Part shown: positions 44,933 to 56,328 of the stretch, piece after piece | Layout: every line of letters begins with the position of its first letter | How positions within the stretch are numbered: position 1 is the first letter of the stretch | Origin: Paraconiothyrium sp. Pb-2020 | Taxonomy: Eukaryota > Ascomycota > Dothideomycetes > Pleosporales > Didymosphaeriaceae | Assembly (NCBI GenBank): GCA_022419385.1 | Contig: JAJUBI010000001.1 | Coordinates: 4,030,001 to 4,094,000 of the forward strand | Reading direction: 5' to 3' | Length of the DNA stretch: 64,000 nucleotides | Position numbers and translations under genes: made by a program | Notes under the pieces: model-generated | Told to the model about the DNA's origin: nothing | Databases searched by the model: none | What the model saw: only the letters and a program-made list of their open reading frames with translations

Positions 44933-45969
44933 TGCTGGATGTCTGTGATTGCCCCTTCCTTTTGTGAAGGCTACAGGCCGTAGTGAATAAGATAATAGAA
45001 TGTCACGGCGAGTGTAACGGTTGCCACAAACTACCGTACCATAATGAAAATATCACAAAGGAAGAACAAGACGTTTGCCTCAGTCAGACCATAGAAGGCC
45101 AACATTCACCGGCCAAAGCTCTTTGGACATGAGGCGTAGCTATAGTCATTTGCTACCTTCGTCATACACACAATGCTAATCTGAAGAAATCGTTATGAAG
45201 AAGCACTTGATGGACGTAAGCTTAGACCAAGCTGGATTTATTTATATTCATTTGACGAGGGTTTATACATGCAATGCTGATTCAAAGAAGTCACTATGAA
45301 GAAGCACCCATGGCCAGGAAGACTAAGTGTTTCAAATCAGATTGAGATTTCGTCAATCTCTTTCTACGGTAATGCCATTCGAAGGTACCTGGGAATCCCA
45401 ATACAACTTAATGTTCCGAGCATGAACGTGACTCTATTCAAGCAGGAGTCAGGAACGGGCACATGTGTTGCACTATAATAGGTAGTTAGAAGGCTGTAAT
45501 TAGTACAAGTCTGTGCCTGTAACTGTATGTAGTCACTTCTCTCAAATTTTTTAATTTCACAACAATGTTATAGACATATTTCGTGTACATCACTGAAAGA
45601 ACATTACAACGAGCAAGGTCTACTACCGTTGTTGCCCCTGAGTGGTGCAAGCCTCTGGGGAGTCGAAACTTCGTAGAGCCTCGAAACAGCTATAAGGTGA
45701 AATTCGGAAAGCATTACGGCTGAGTAGGGATTCTGAGTAGGGATTGGATGGACGGTTGTTTAATGTTCCCTGTTGTATATGCTCAGTGGGCTCTGATCCA
45801 TACAGCTCAGTATTCTACTCTTCACGTGTCCTTATAACCAAGTGAACCTCTCGTTCGTCGCCCACCGCCGTAGTTACACCTAACGTGCCATTGTGTGCAT
45901 CTCTGCATCCTTGGCATAATAACATCCCCACAAGCCCGGCTTAGACAGTTGCCCTGCTAGAACCTTTGT
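44933..45969. other. intergenic with imperfect direct repeats
   Basis: Includes the remaining upstream flank of the duplication (45041-45117) and a direct repeat of about 40 bp at 45170-45207 and 45268-45308 (CAATGCT, GAAGAA, TATGAAGAAGCAC). No supported gene; a 60-codon ORF at 45296 has no coding bias. Confidence 0.45.
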
Positions 45970-46794
45970 TCAGCCGCCCTTTCGCGGCGCAATGGGCGTA
46001 GCAACTGGTGCACGTGCACCTGCGTTCTTCTTGCGCTGATAATAGTTCTCCAAGATTTTGCGGACTTGATCCACGCTTCGCTCCTTGCCGGCTGGTGCGG
46101 CGAGGTTGTCGACGGTGTAGGGCGGATTGATGAGGACGGCGTCGTTGACGACGATTTGAGCGTCGGCCCAGCGGGTGGGTAGGCTACACAATTGTCAGCC
46201 ACCGTACCTTTCGTTCTACAGGCAAAAGACTCACAGCCTGGAAACAGCATCGAAGATTTCCTGAGCCTCCTTACTCACGCCCTTGCCCTTCTGCGCATCC
46301 TTCTTCTTCATCTCACGGATAGTCTGCTCCTCTCTCGCCCGGATAGCTGCTAGATCCACCTTCGAGATGGGGGGTAGCGCGCCTTCGAAACCTGGCCCTG
46401 ACTCTGAGACGCGCTCGCCGCCGCCGATCAGCTCGAAGCTGAGGATATGCGCAAAGGGAATGATGTGGTAGTCGCCCGGCTGGTTCGAAATGGGGGCGGA
46501 AGGGTTCGGCGGGGCGGGCGCGGTGTTGATGGCAATTGCATTAGTTACATTGCAGGTTGTGAAGAGGATGCCCTCGAGCACGTTGTTGTGGGGAGCGCAT
46601 GTTATCTTGACACTACAGTAGTATTAGCTTGTTTTGACTCTGTCTACATAGCAAACAGTAACAAAAAGTGAGGCCTACCGCGCACCAACGGCCTTGTATA
46701 GGATGGAGTCTCCGCCGTCAATACCGTCCTTGGAGGGCCCAACCTTGGGCGTCGCAATCTTGCCGGCGATGCTCTGGCGCTTGCTCTCCGCCAT
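45970..46794 (-). CDS. LSM12-like protein with anticodon-binding-type domain
   Basis: Exons 46794-46679, 46612-46235 and 46183-45970 give 235 aa. Spliced exons 1-2 read GARVKITCAPHNNVLEGIL, an LSM-type strand pattern, followed by TNAIAINTAP and QPGDYHIIPFAHILSFELI. Then comes a helical Lys/Glu-rich stretch (AAIRAREEQTIREMKKKDAQ) and a C-terminal AD-like part (LLPTRWADAQIVVNDAVLI) ending in YQRKKN and a basic tail. This order, LSM then AD domain, is that of LSM12, which in yeast associates with Pbp1/Pbp4 and stress granules. The role here is inferred. Intact, with consistent phases. Confidence 0.8.
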
Positions 46795-48145
46795 GCTTTT
46801 CCTTCAGTATGCTGCGCGCGCTGTCAGTCTCGTATTTTGGCGGTCACGCAGCTTCTCCGCTTGCGACGCTCGCAAAAGGCCGGTTGCCCAGGGCCGCCTT
46901 CATGCAAGCAAAGAAAAAGGGCACGTGTTAGTGCAAAGGAGCGACAAGAAGAAAGCAGCTACGCGCAGGGCACACGCAAAGGGGGGCTTGTGGGGTGCGC
47001 ACGGGAGACGCGGCGCGACGATGCAGGTGGGAGGTGTTCGTACCTGCGGGTTCAGTCGCTTCGGTACCAGGAAATGCTTGAATGCCGATTGACCCTCTGC
47101 CCGTGGATTGCGAGCCGTGCCGCCGTAAGTGCGGGCCGATCGCTGGTACTAGTTAGCTGGAGGTCTGTCTTCTCTGCGGCTGTTTCATTGATATTGTGCG
47201 AACGCTGGCCCTGAAATTGCCCTCTACGCACACTGCATGTTCTCGTCCTGTCACCGAATCGCACTCGTGAGCTAACTCAGAAGAGGCTAGCGTATCCGAA
47301 ACATGAACTGATGTCACTCAATCCGGAGGGCCCACGACACCCCTCCGCTTCAGACCGAACAACAGGCGACCGAGTCCCCTCCCAGCCAGACGTTGCAGAG
47401 TTCCTACGCAAGGATGAAGCTCTACCGTCTACCGATCAACCCTAGAAGGTCAAGGTGATCTAATTGGCCCAGCACCTCATGACCAACTACCACTCAAGAT
47501 GACTTCCTGCTGCTCAACTCAGTCTGAAGTCGATTAGAGACATAACAACAATATTTTGTCAACAAAGAGCAAGCTTGATAAGATTTCGAATTGCTTTCGT
47601 CTAACCAAGCTGACCTTCACGTGCATTTCAGTGCCACAGACATCGTACAGATTTCAACTCCCTTCGTACAGTAGCATTATCAGGACAAGCCCTCACTATA
47701 CCCTCACACCAGGAGACGGACGCACCAAGACTTATGGCCGCGGAGAATCAATAACGAAGTCACCGTCATAGAACCTGTACTAGGTCTTTCGTTTCGAGGC
47801 TAGCTTGCCGAGATGCCCAGGAGCGATTGCAACGAAGAGTGGCTTAGCACCTGGGTTATCTTCTGATGCTCCAATTCTTTGACCTATCATCGAAAGATTT
47901 GCTAGATGATCGCTACCAAGGTGTAGGTTTTCACAGAGGGGCAAGCCAAGTCGAGGCTGTGCCTGGCTTGTGCAAGCAAGTCAAGTACGCAAGATTCCCA
48001 AAGATCCCATTCGATCGTTCGACGTTCGACCTCTACTATTCACTCGTTGATACCGCTCGTTTGCTACAACACAATCGTTCTTGCACGCCCTAACGTCTAT
48101 GCGATCGTCGAACCGCTTTTAAACCATTTTAGAATATCCTAGGCC
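46795..48145. other. intergenic, 1.35 kb
   Basis: Promoter of the LSM12-like gene and leader of the membrane-protein gene. ORFs at 46668-47264 read both strands without bias; no gene supported. Confidence 0.4.
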
Positions 48146-49177
48146 ATGGCATCAACACGCCCCCTCCACCTCCCCTGGTCAACCCCTTGGGCAACCCCAC
48201 CACCCTCCTCATGCTCCACACTCATCCTCGCCTCCTCCACCGTGAAATACGGCGCGACCTGCGTCTTCGCCGAGGAAGACACAACCACCAACCCACTCAA
48301 CACCGTCTGCTTACCCTGGCTAGCCCAGAACCCTACGCCCCCGTCCAACGCCTTCTATTCTCCCGCGACCGCATGCCCTCCTTCTTGGACCGCGGTTGCT
48401 ACGCAAACCTCAGGCCTGGCGCAAAGCTTAGACAGCGAAACGGGACTTTCCTGTTGTCCCAACGGGTTCGAAGACGGCGGTGGTGGCGTGTGTAAACCGG
48501 CGAGTACAGGCACGTTCGCGGTGGTGGAATGTGGGGAGGCAGATGCAGAGGAGAATGAGTCGAGGACGTATTCTGGAGCGAGTTGGCCCGCAAGCGCGAC
48601 AATCAGCGTGCCGGCGTTGCAGGTGAGGTTTCGGGCTGGAGATTTGGGTGATGCAAGTGCGACAGGGACGGCGACTGGTTCTGCACAACCGTCCAGTACG
48701 AATGGAAGTGAAGCTGGTGGTGCGGGACGATTGTCTACTGGAGCAAAAGCTGCGATCGGGACGGCGATACCACTCGTCTTTATCCTGCTCGCCTTCGCTG
48801 TGTTCCTGCTGTGGCGACGCCGGAGAAATAAACAGATTGTCGAAACACATGATAAAGCGTTCGCAGAGACGAAGGTTTACCCGGATGCGGACCCCAGCTT
48901 TGTTAAAACGGATTCTAGGACATCACAGCATCGCAACGCAAATGAAACACCAGAATGGAACACGGAGCTGGATGCTACAGAAGCCCAGCGCCAGGGAACT
49001 CCTGCAACAGTTGCTAGTGCTGCTCAAGCATCAGCAAATGAACTGGGAGGCTTGGGCAGAAGGCCAAGGAAACCGGTACCAGCTGTAGAGGTCGAGGGAT
49101 CGCCTGTAACGGCGGAGATGGACGTCTCGCGGTATATGGCATATCAGCCACCTCGAGATAGGCTGCAAGGTTCGTGA
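48146..49177 (+). CDS. single-pass membrane protein with Ser/Thr-rich ectodomain
   Basis: An intact single exon of 343 aa, function unknown. The N-terminal 185 residues contain six cysteines, including SCCPNGF and GVCKP, and are Thr/Pro/Ser-rich; a Ser/Gly/Thr stalk (TGTATGSAQPSSTNGS) precedes one transmembrane helix (residues about 210-225, PLVFILLAFAVFLLW) and a positive stop-transfer RRRRNK. The cytosolic tail of about 115 residues is hydrophilic, with several Ser/Thr-Pro sites. Layout resembles fungal wall-sensor or Mid2-like proteins widespread in Pezizomycotina, though no clear signal peptide is seen at the given start, so the topology is inferred. Confidence 0.7.
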   Translation: MASTRPLHLPWSTPWATPPPSSCSTLILASSTVKYGATCVFAEEDTTTNPLNTVCLPWLAQNPTPPSNAFYSPATACPPSWTAVATQTSGLAQSLDSETGLSCCPNGFEDGGGGVCKPASTGTFAVVECGEADAEENESRTYSGASWPASATISVPALQVRFRAGDLGDASATGTATGSAQPSSTNGSEAGGAGRLSTGAKAAIGTAIPLVFILLAFAVFLLWRRRRNKQIVETHDKAFAETKVYPDADPSFVKTDSRTSQHRNANETPEWNTELDATEAQRQGTPATVASAAQASANELGGLGRRPRKPVPAVEVEGSPVTAEMDVSRYMAYQPPRDRLQGS

Positions 49178-49495
49178 TGTGGGTTATGTAGAAGTAACCA
49201 ATTCTAGATTGTGCAAATTGCTTCAATCGTAATGACATCCGAGAAGAGTATAATAATGTAAATAGTGGGAACATGCGAAACTGTTGGGGTATATTACTGT
49301 GTCTATGTATGTAGGAAAATGGCGGTAGTCTATGTGATATGGAAACCCTAGAACAACCATCAATCTGAGTGGTATAAGAAAAACTTGACGTTTCAGGGAA
49401 GGAAGGCTCCTGCTCGGACGAGATCTAGGAAACATCTTTAACCGAGTGCCGACGAAATATGTTGTGAGTCAGGAGTATGACTCCATGACGGCCGC
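49178..49495. other. intergenic (convergent 3' ends)
   Basis: Short AT-rich gap between two converging genes. Nothing recognised. Confidence 0.4.
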
Positions 49496-50671
49496 TCAAA
49501 AGTCGAACTTCCGATCGCCCATCATCTCCCACAACTCCTTCACCACGCCCTCCTGTTCGGCACGCTTGGCACCACGCACAGCGAGGTACAATCGACCCTC
49601 CAGTGTCGGATCCCAGTCACCAGGATTAGCACTAGCAACGATACCGCCGGCCTCCTCCAGGATGATCCACCCAGCGCAGATGTCCCAGATCCAGCAACCG
49701 CCCTCCCAGAAGACGTCAATCATACCCGCTGCGACATAGCAGAAGTCGAGGGCAGCGGAACCGTTGGATCGAATGGAATGCACCATCGCACCACCGGCCG
49801 CCTTTGAAGTCATCAGCTGCTGAGACATCGACGTTCGAAGCTCCCAGTTAGCGCCTTCGCGCTGAGAGCCCCACTCCAGGGCCACGAGGCAATCATTCAG
49901 GGATGTCATAGGCTTGGGAATTGGAGACATCGGGAGACGGCGGGTATTACCCGTAGCGGTCGTCAAGAACGCACCCTGCCACTTGATTGCGGTAAAGAGA
50001 TCGCCACGGAACGGATTGTATACCACTCCGACGAAGGGCTTCTTCTGGATAGTCAGGGCCAAAGAGACCGCCGTGTTTGGGAACCCATGGATGAAGTTGA
50101 GGGTACCATCGATCGGGTCGCATACAAATGTCGGCATGTCATCGAGCTTGTCGCCCAGCTTGAACGTCTCCTCACCCAGGAAGCCGAATTGCGGGTATTG
50201 CGATGTCAGACGGTCGTGAACCATCTTTTCCACCGCCTTGTCTGTCTCCGTGACACGATCCGAGGAGTTCTTCTTCGTGTCCGATTCATTGACCGAAGGG
50301 TCTGCCTCAATGATCATCTGGCCAGCCGTACGCGCGATATCCACAAGATCCTCTTTAATCTTGCGCAGCATCGCTTCATCGAGACCATACGAAGCCAAAA
50401 AGTCCAACCGCTGCTGTGCATCTGGAGTGGAAGGCTCCGAGTTGGGCGCAGTGGGCGGTGGCGTAGGTAGAGACTCCTTCATCTGTTTGGGCTGCATGTT
50501 GGAACGATGGTTCAATGAAGAATCCCGCGGAGTAATCTCACGGGTAGGTTGCTTCGAGTCCGATGCAGTGGCCGGCGGCGCAAGGGGAATATCTAATGCG
50601 ACGTTGACTTGGAAGTCGAGTGAACGGTTAGCTGGTGGTTCGCTTCCAAGCTCATACTTTGCACAGGACAT
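49496..50671 (-). CDS. inositol-monophosphatase-family enzyme (QutG-like)
   Basis: A Mg-dependent, lithium-sensitive-type phosphatase fold. 391 aa from ATG 50671, or 333 aa from ATG 50497, the latter closer to usual family length; the extra N-terminus is Pro/Ser/Thr-rich. Family metal-site motifs are all present: the SDRVTETDKAVE segment, FLGEE, CDPIDGTLNFIHGFPN, and WDICAGWIILEEAGG. In filamentous fungi this branch includes the quinate-cluster protein QutG, but no other quinate gene is near, so a general inositol monophosphatase role is equally likely. Intact single exon. The open frame continues upstream to 51055 with poor bias, which is not included. Confidence 0.88.
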   Translation of the reverse strand: MSCAKYELGSEPPANRSLDFQVNVALDIPLAPPATASDSKQPTREITPRDSSLNHRSNMQPKQMKESLPTPPPTAPNSEPSTPDAQQRLDFLASYGLDEAMLRKIKEDLVDIARTAGQMIIEADPSVNESDTKKNSSDRVTETDKAVEKMVHDRLTSQYPQFGFLGEETFKLGDKLDDMPTFVCDPIDGTLNFIHGFPNTAVSLALTIQKKPFVGVVYNPFRGDLFTAIKWQGAFLTTATGNTRRLPMSPIPKPMTSLNDCLVALEWGSQREGANWELRTSMSQQLMTSKAAGGAMVHSIRSNGSAALDFCYVAAGMIDVFWEGGCWIWDICAGWIILEEAGGIVASANPGDWDPTLEGRLYLAVRGAKRAEQEGVVKELWEMMGDRKFDF

Positions 50672-51923
50672 CTTGCTTCGGTTAGTGGTCGTTGGGAGAT
50701 ACGAAGGTAGCGTTGAAGTGCGGTGCGAAACGGTCCGATTTTGCCCGATAGGTCTTGCCTTTGGTAGACTAGTTGAGGGTTGCTTGTTGTTAGTTACAGG
50801 TGAGTGCGCGTTGGTCTTCTGAACTATTCTCCAGGTCGATTGAAGGGTATATAAGGGGCGTCTACCCTTGTGTACCCTTGAATGTGAGAGTTGACTCAAT
50901 GCTCTTTGATAGCATTGTGCTCCCCAACGAAACAACACAGCCCGCGCTTGTAACGATACTGTATTGGGGGGCCACATTGTGTACAGGGGCATCCGGTTAT
51001 CTCTGGATGTACCGAAACTCTGTTGAGAGCATGTGCCTTGATAGGCCACCACCAATGGTTCCTGCTGCTTTTACGCCGCGCGTAGTTTAATATATAGAAA
51101 CCACGAGATATCGCGGTTGCCTTCGGTAATGAAAGCCTTTCGATAGCAGCCTTGCGGCGCAAAGAAATATTCGCACTACGAGGCAGTGTAGGTCTTTCGG
51201 TGACTATGACATTGTTTTCCTTTCAGGTTACAATGCTTATCTCTCGCACACATGCAACAACGAACCACGTTGCCCTCGATGTTTCGCTTGACTGTGAGTA
51301 AAGCGATGTTATCCGAGACCGTTAGGAGAACGGTACTGCTCTCATCAGTTGTTGTGCATATGACGTGTTGTATGGGATTCACTGGGTAAGGCGCTCGTAC
51401 AACCGGATGGCGGTAGATCGTTGGAGGGTTTTCCTAGAACTCCTAGCGTCTCACCCATTAGTTTTCGCACGCATGCTGAAAGTGCTATTAGTGCAGTGTA
51501 GGTGTAGAGTTATGCCGTGGCCTACGCGCAAGCGAATTGGGATGCTCTTGCTTAGTAAGACTGTATAGCGTCATAAGGCCAAGTCGGAGATCGGAGCCGA
51601 TGTGAGTTGTTTTCTACCATCACACCGCTCAGAGTCTGGCAAACTTCCAGCTCGTCATCTGTTCTTTGAAACGTGTCTCTAACAGATTGCGCATCAACTT
51701 GGTGACTGCTCATGAATTCGCTGGCTTCGTAGCTTTGGACTACGTAGGGACACGTGACCAGCGCCCATAACTGTTACATCACGATTCGCATCGTATCGAA
51801 ATGCTAGACTATTGCTGCATATGGGAATGAATGCCTGTCTAAAAGCCTCAAAAACGAGGAAAGAGTCCTGCTGCAATGACATGTACAAGACAAACCTTTC
51901 CTATCCTGATCTAAGACTAATAC
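50672..51923. other. divergent intergenic region, 1.25 kb
   Basis: Between start codons of divergent genes. No ORF with coding bias. Confidence 0.4.
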
Positions 51924-52886
51924 ATGGAAAGGACACAACATAGAAAGTTGTCGAAGGGAGAAATTCGTGCTTTGAGGCGCTCGCTCGCAGATATAACACC
52001 GGATAAAGCCAACCCACAACCCCAGTCTCCGTTATTCGCGGTTCTCCCAAGCGAAGTTCGAAACCTTATCTTCGAATACGCCGTCTGTCAGGTTATCGAT
52101 GCTCGCAAGTCAGCATCTGAAACTCAAAATGCCCATCTGCGGCCTAACCACGAGCTTATCCCTGTTATAGACGTAGCTCTTTTACGCACATGCCGGCTTG
52201 TATACACCGAAACACGTACCATACCTTTACGGAGCGCAACCCACCATGTATACGGCGACCAAGCGACAAGTTACGAGTCTGAAGACTGGGACCACTACTT
52301 ATTCCACCTGTCCAGCCAATCAGGTCAACATTTGCACCATTTACACACGACCAGTTGGTGGCTTCCCGACTTTACCAAGCACCTACAGGCTCATCTGCAC
52401 TGGAGGAAGGTCACATGGACCATTTGTTGTTCCACCTGGGATTTCGACAATGAGTGGAGGACGATTCACGGTTACGCCGAGAAGATATCCACTGCGCTTA
52501 ACCACCTGTTGTTTCCAAACACGTGCCGAGAAGTGATTTTGGAGTTTGAAGCGCTGAGGGATGATCCTAAACATCGGAGGAAGTTACGTGCAGTGGCCGA
52601 TGATTGTCGAGGGATCCACCTAAAACGGCACGATCAGTCGACCATTGAGCTGGATGAAGAGTACTGCATGGAATATACATGGGAAGGATCGACCTGGCAA
52701 CCTGGCAATTGGGAACACGGCCCTGGTGGCTACGTGAGCGCTACGTACCATGTTATTCGCCTTTGCTGGAGGGCGCAAGAGCCTGAGAGGAAATACATGC
52801 ACTACGATCACTGGGATTGTTTGCGAAGCAGCAAGATCAAGCGGATACCATCCGATTATGAATCCGAAAACGAAGAGAGCGGCTGA
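51924..52886 (+). CDS. 2EXR/F-box-like protein, single exon
   Basis: An intact 320-aa ORF. The N-terminal region holds FAVLPSEVRNLIFEYAV and, about 65 residues on, VALLRTCRLVYTETR, the same LPxExRNxIxEx...LLxTCRxxxxE layout as many dothideomycete 2EXR/F-box-like proteins and as the array at 9-18 kb, but intronless and on the other strand. The centre is Trp/His-rich (WWLPDFTKHLQAHLHWRKV) and the C-terminus acidic. Function unknown. Unlike the array members it has no nearby copy, so it is an older paralogue. Confidence 0.75.
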   Translation: MERTQHRKLSKGEIRALRRSLADITPDKANPQPQSPLFAVLPSEVRNLIFEYAVCQVIDARKSASETQNAHLRPNHELIPVIDVALLRTCRLVYTETRTIPLRSATHHVYGDQATSYESEDWDHYLFHLSSQSGQHLHHLHTTSWWLPDFTKHLQAHLHWRKVTWTICCSTWDFDNEWRTIHGYAEKISTALNHLLFPNTCREVILEFEALRDDPKHRRKLRAVADDCRGIHLKRHDQSTIELDEEYCMEYTWEGSTWQPGNWEHGPGGYVSATYHVIRLCWRAQEPERKYMHYDHWDCLRSSKIKRIPSDYESENEESG

Positions 52887-53591
52887 AAATGTGCGTAAGC
52901 CTATTATAAATAGAACATCTATCGAACTTCGACTACCGCGGCGCAGGCGCTATCAGGTGCGGGCGCCGAGCTCATCCCTCAGGTATCAACCACGTCGGCA
53001 AAAGCACTACCAGGCTTTCCTTTGTTGTAGGCAGCGAGAACGGCCTCGCTGCGTTGCGGGCGCCGGCCATGGCCAATCGTAACGCATACTGTGCCGCAAG
53101 AACCAAGACCTGCAAGCCGAACATCACAAAGGACTTGTGTTAGTCATCAAATCTTCCCAGTGAAATGATGCACAAGTAAGCACCATACTGGCTTTCAGGC
53201 GGTTCCCATGTTAGGTGCATGGCGTTCCAAATCTGATCATTGGAACATATAAGCTAAATGAGTATGTTGGGTTATCGATCATATGATCATTTGTGTAACG
53301 ACTGGGCCGCAAATGTGACTCATGGTACACCGCTCTCTGCGTAAGGGAAAAGCCTGCTTCACTGGCGACGCTGTAGCTTCATGTGTTCTTCATGTATCTC
53401 CATCGACTTGGCCCTCGTTGACCGTCTGCAATACACATCCTAGAAATGACACCTCACACAGAGGAAACTGGAGCCGTGCCGGTACCATCTATTAGAGCGA
53501 GGATGATCGAAGCGGTACCGGCCTCTGCCATTGTGAAAGACAATGTGTGGTATGCATGCCGTGGAGTAGTTTAGCGACATTGCTAATCATG
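52887..53591. other. intergenic
   Basis: No coding signal. Contains the palindrome GATCATATGATC near 53278-53289. An upstream exon of the next gene cannot be excluded. Confidence 0.4.
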
Positions 53592-55129
53592 ATGGGAAGG
53601 CAATGGATTTACGACGTAGCAGCTTCGTCTCCAGTACAGCCAACAGTCAATTTAGGCACATCATTCATGTGAGCATCCAGATCCGACATGTCTGAGGTAT
53701 ATGAACTTTGCTGAAATTGAGCAGTGATCACAGTCCTCCCCATTTTCTCATTGAGGCTCACAAGGATGCGCTAGATCGCGTTGACAGCAACCAGTATGCT
53801 GCAGTGTCGGTATGTATGTATCTTTTTGCATTGGGTACATCATCTTACAGGATAATAGGGCTCGCATAGGCTAAAACAGGCTGTAGCAGAGCTATACTCC
53901 CCGTTGTATGATAGACAACTCAACCCCGACACAGACATATGCATCTCGAGCGGCGCGCAAGAAGGTCTCCTCAGTTGCGTGATGTCCTTCATTCAACCTG
54001 GGGATGAAGTAATCTTACTAGAGCCTGTATTCACCATGTAGATACAACATACTGCCCATCTCAGATGTACTCTAATGCCAATTGTCTAGGTACGAGTATC
54101 AAGTCAAGCTCGCCGGTGGCACGATTCGTTATGTGCCAATCCGTCCACCTAAAAATGAACCAAACGCGAACGGCACGGACTGGACAATCGACATGGCTGA
54201 AATTGAAGGTGTAATCAACGAGAGAACAAAGATGATTTACCTGAACAATCCGTACGTCAGACATGTAATATACTTCTCCTCGTCACCTATGCTAATCATG
54301 AAAGACACAATCCGCTCGGCAAAGTATTCACCAGGGCCGAGCTCACCGCGATCGGCAATCTGTGCGTCACGTATGGGTCTTGTTCTGGTCTCCGATGAAG
54401 TCTATGAGCGCATTATATTCCCGGCCCATTCTGCATCGGATACGGATGCCGTTCACACCCGAGTCGCCTCGATCTCGCCCGAAATCTTCGCACACACGCT
54501 CACTGTTGTCTCTCTCGCCAAGCTATTCAATGCGACTGGTTGGCGCGTAGGCTTCGTCATCGGGTGCGAAGTCCTGATGCGGCCCGTTATCGCTACCCAT
54601 CTTGTGCTCGCATATTCTAGCAGTGGTCCAGCACAAGAGGCATGCGCAGTAGGTCTGCTTGAAGCGGAGAGACTGGACTGGTGGACTATGAATGCTAGAG
54701 ACGTCGGTGCAAGGATTCGTACACTTTGCAGCATGCTTGATGAAATCGGGCTATCTGTCAGTCTCACTTCCGTAAGATGGTCATATCGGTTTGTTGCTAA
54801 CCCGGCCACAGTACGTCATGCCCAGCGCTGCATGGTTTATCTTTGTTCTTGTAGACAACATCTCAGTGCCCGAAGACTACAACTATCCTCCGCTCGTCGC
54901 AAAACATGGCACGAGAGATTGGAAAACGTGTTTCTTCCTGGTTCAAGAGTTCGGTATCGCATCGATTCCGGGTTCCTGCTTCTATGGGGAGGACAATAAG
55001 CCGTTGGGGGCCAAATACCTGCGCTTCGGAGCATGCAAGTCAGATGGAGGTTTGCAACTAGCTTCTGAGCGACTCCAGCAGCTGAAACCGTACATCAAAA
55101 GGGAAAGTTCTAGATGTGGATATAATTGA
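53592..55129 (+). CDS. kynurenine-type aminotransferase (class I/II), one frameshift
   Basis: A PLP-dependent class I aminotransferase of the kynurenine--oxoglutarate / cysteine-S-conjugate lyase branch. Exons 53592-53668, 53734-53809, 53859-54037, 54090-54251, 54305-54756 and 54812-55129; 420 aa after removing one base. Seen: VNLGTSFMPPHFLIEAHKD, ISSGAQEGLLS, PGDEVILLEPVF, NNPHNPLGKVFTRAEL, VSDEVYERIIF, and the PLP-lysine region SLAKLFNATGWRVGF. An extra G in the GGG at 54375-54377 separates CVTYG from LVLVSDEV; with two G the whole gene is in frame (total a multiple of three). The start at 53592 is the first ATG in frame, but a longer N-terminus upstream is possible. Substrate inferred from the family only. 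Confidence 0.85.
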
Positions 55130-56328
55130 ACCTATATAGGCTTTTGGTATTGGCTTTAAAAGTCTTCAATTATACAGTACTGGATTTAACACTTCATTTC
55201 TTTCTCTAATAATTACGTGATGTTCCCTCCAGTATTCTGTCATAATATATGTATATCAGCTTTTACTAAAAGGTTCTACCGTAGCGATTTTACTATAATA
55301 TAATCATGCTCATGGTACTAGTAGCGAAGCCGCATACCTCTCTACGATCCTCTTAGTGTTGCAGTCGAGCTCGGACCCATGTGCTCCTCCCCCCGAGTCG
55401 CACAAAGAAATATATAACCTCAATGGATTTCTTGAGCTCTTTCCTAGAGGACCTTAAGGAGATACTCTTCCTCAAGATCTTCTCCTTCGTGCTCATGCGT
55501 GAATTTGCTGTAGTTATCTTCCAAATCATTGACCAGAACACATAGATCTTCCCGGGTAGGGGCCATTGCGGCAAGTTATGGCCCGAGTATGATACTGTAG
55601 GTGGAAAGCTGTATCCGTTTTATAGTGAAAGGGCGGAAGCCCAAGCGTGCATGGAAGTCAACCGCCCAATGCGCTATCGGGTGGGACTACCCTGACAGCG
55701 CACTTCACGGTTAGCCACCGAGCAGCAGCATGAGACGCAACGGTCTCAAAGCGTCGGGGCTGTCGGCGTGACATGAATGGTTGCCCACTGTCCGAGTGAG
55801 CTGTACAAAGGGAGGAAGGGGGGATAAATTAAGGGTGAATGGATGCAAGATGCGAAGATGGAGAAAGGTATGAGGGCGTGGAAGGAGCTACATTCGCACC
55901 CATCACGTGCACTTGTTTCTACATCAGCTTGACACCAGAGAATTCCTTTGAGAGGAGCGTATTGCAAGCTAACGAGGCTCTCGGTCTTAGTAAGACTCCA
56001 CAGATCGTCAATCTTGACTGTATCTGGCATGAACGTATCGAGAGATCAACCACGTAGCGACAGCCCGCTATAATCAGAGCTTCCAAACAGTCTCTAAAAG
56101 CAATTCCTCCCAAACCTCCGAGCGGTGGAGCAAATACTTAGGCAATGCCAGTGCAAGCCACTCTACAGACAAGATTGCTAATCAATCGAGCTTGCTTTTG
56201 CAAGCAATGTCAAAACACCCGCTAGTGGCGCAGATACAGCAGACATGAGCGCACAAACCAGCACAGTACCCCGAAAACACTTGTCTTAACTCCACGTCTG
56301 ACGCGTAATCTCCCGAATCATCGCTCTC
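55130..56328. other. intergenic, 1.2 kb
   Basis: AT-rich after 55130. A 40-codon acidic minus-strand ORF starts at 55566 (MAPTREDLCVLVNDLEDNY), with a TATA-like GGATACAGC-distal region, but it is too short to call. Nothing else recognised. Confidence 0.35.

Noticed and set aside
53278..53289. Palindrome GATCATATGATC
   Set aside because: Twelve-base palindromes occur by chance in 64 kb; no second copy or context supports a site.
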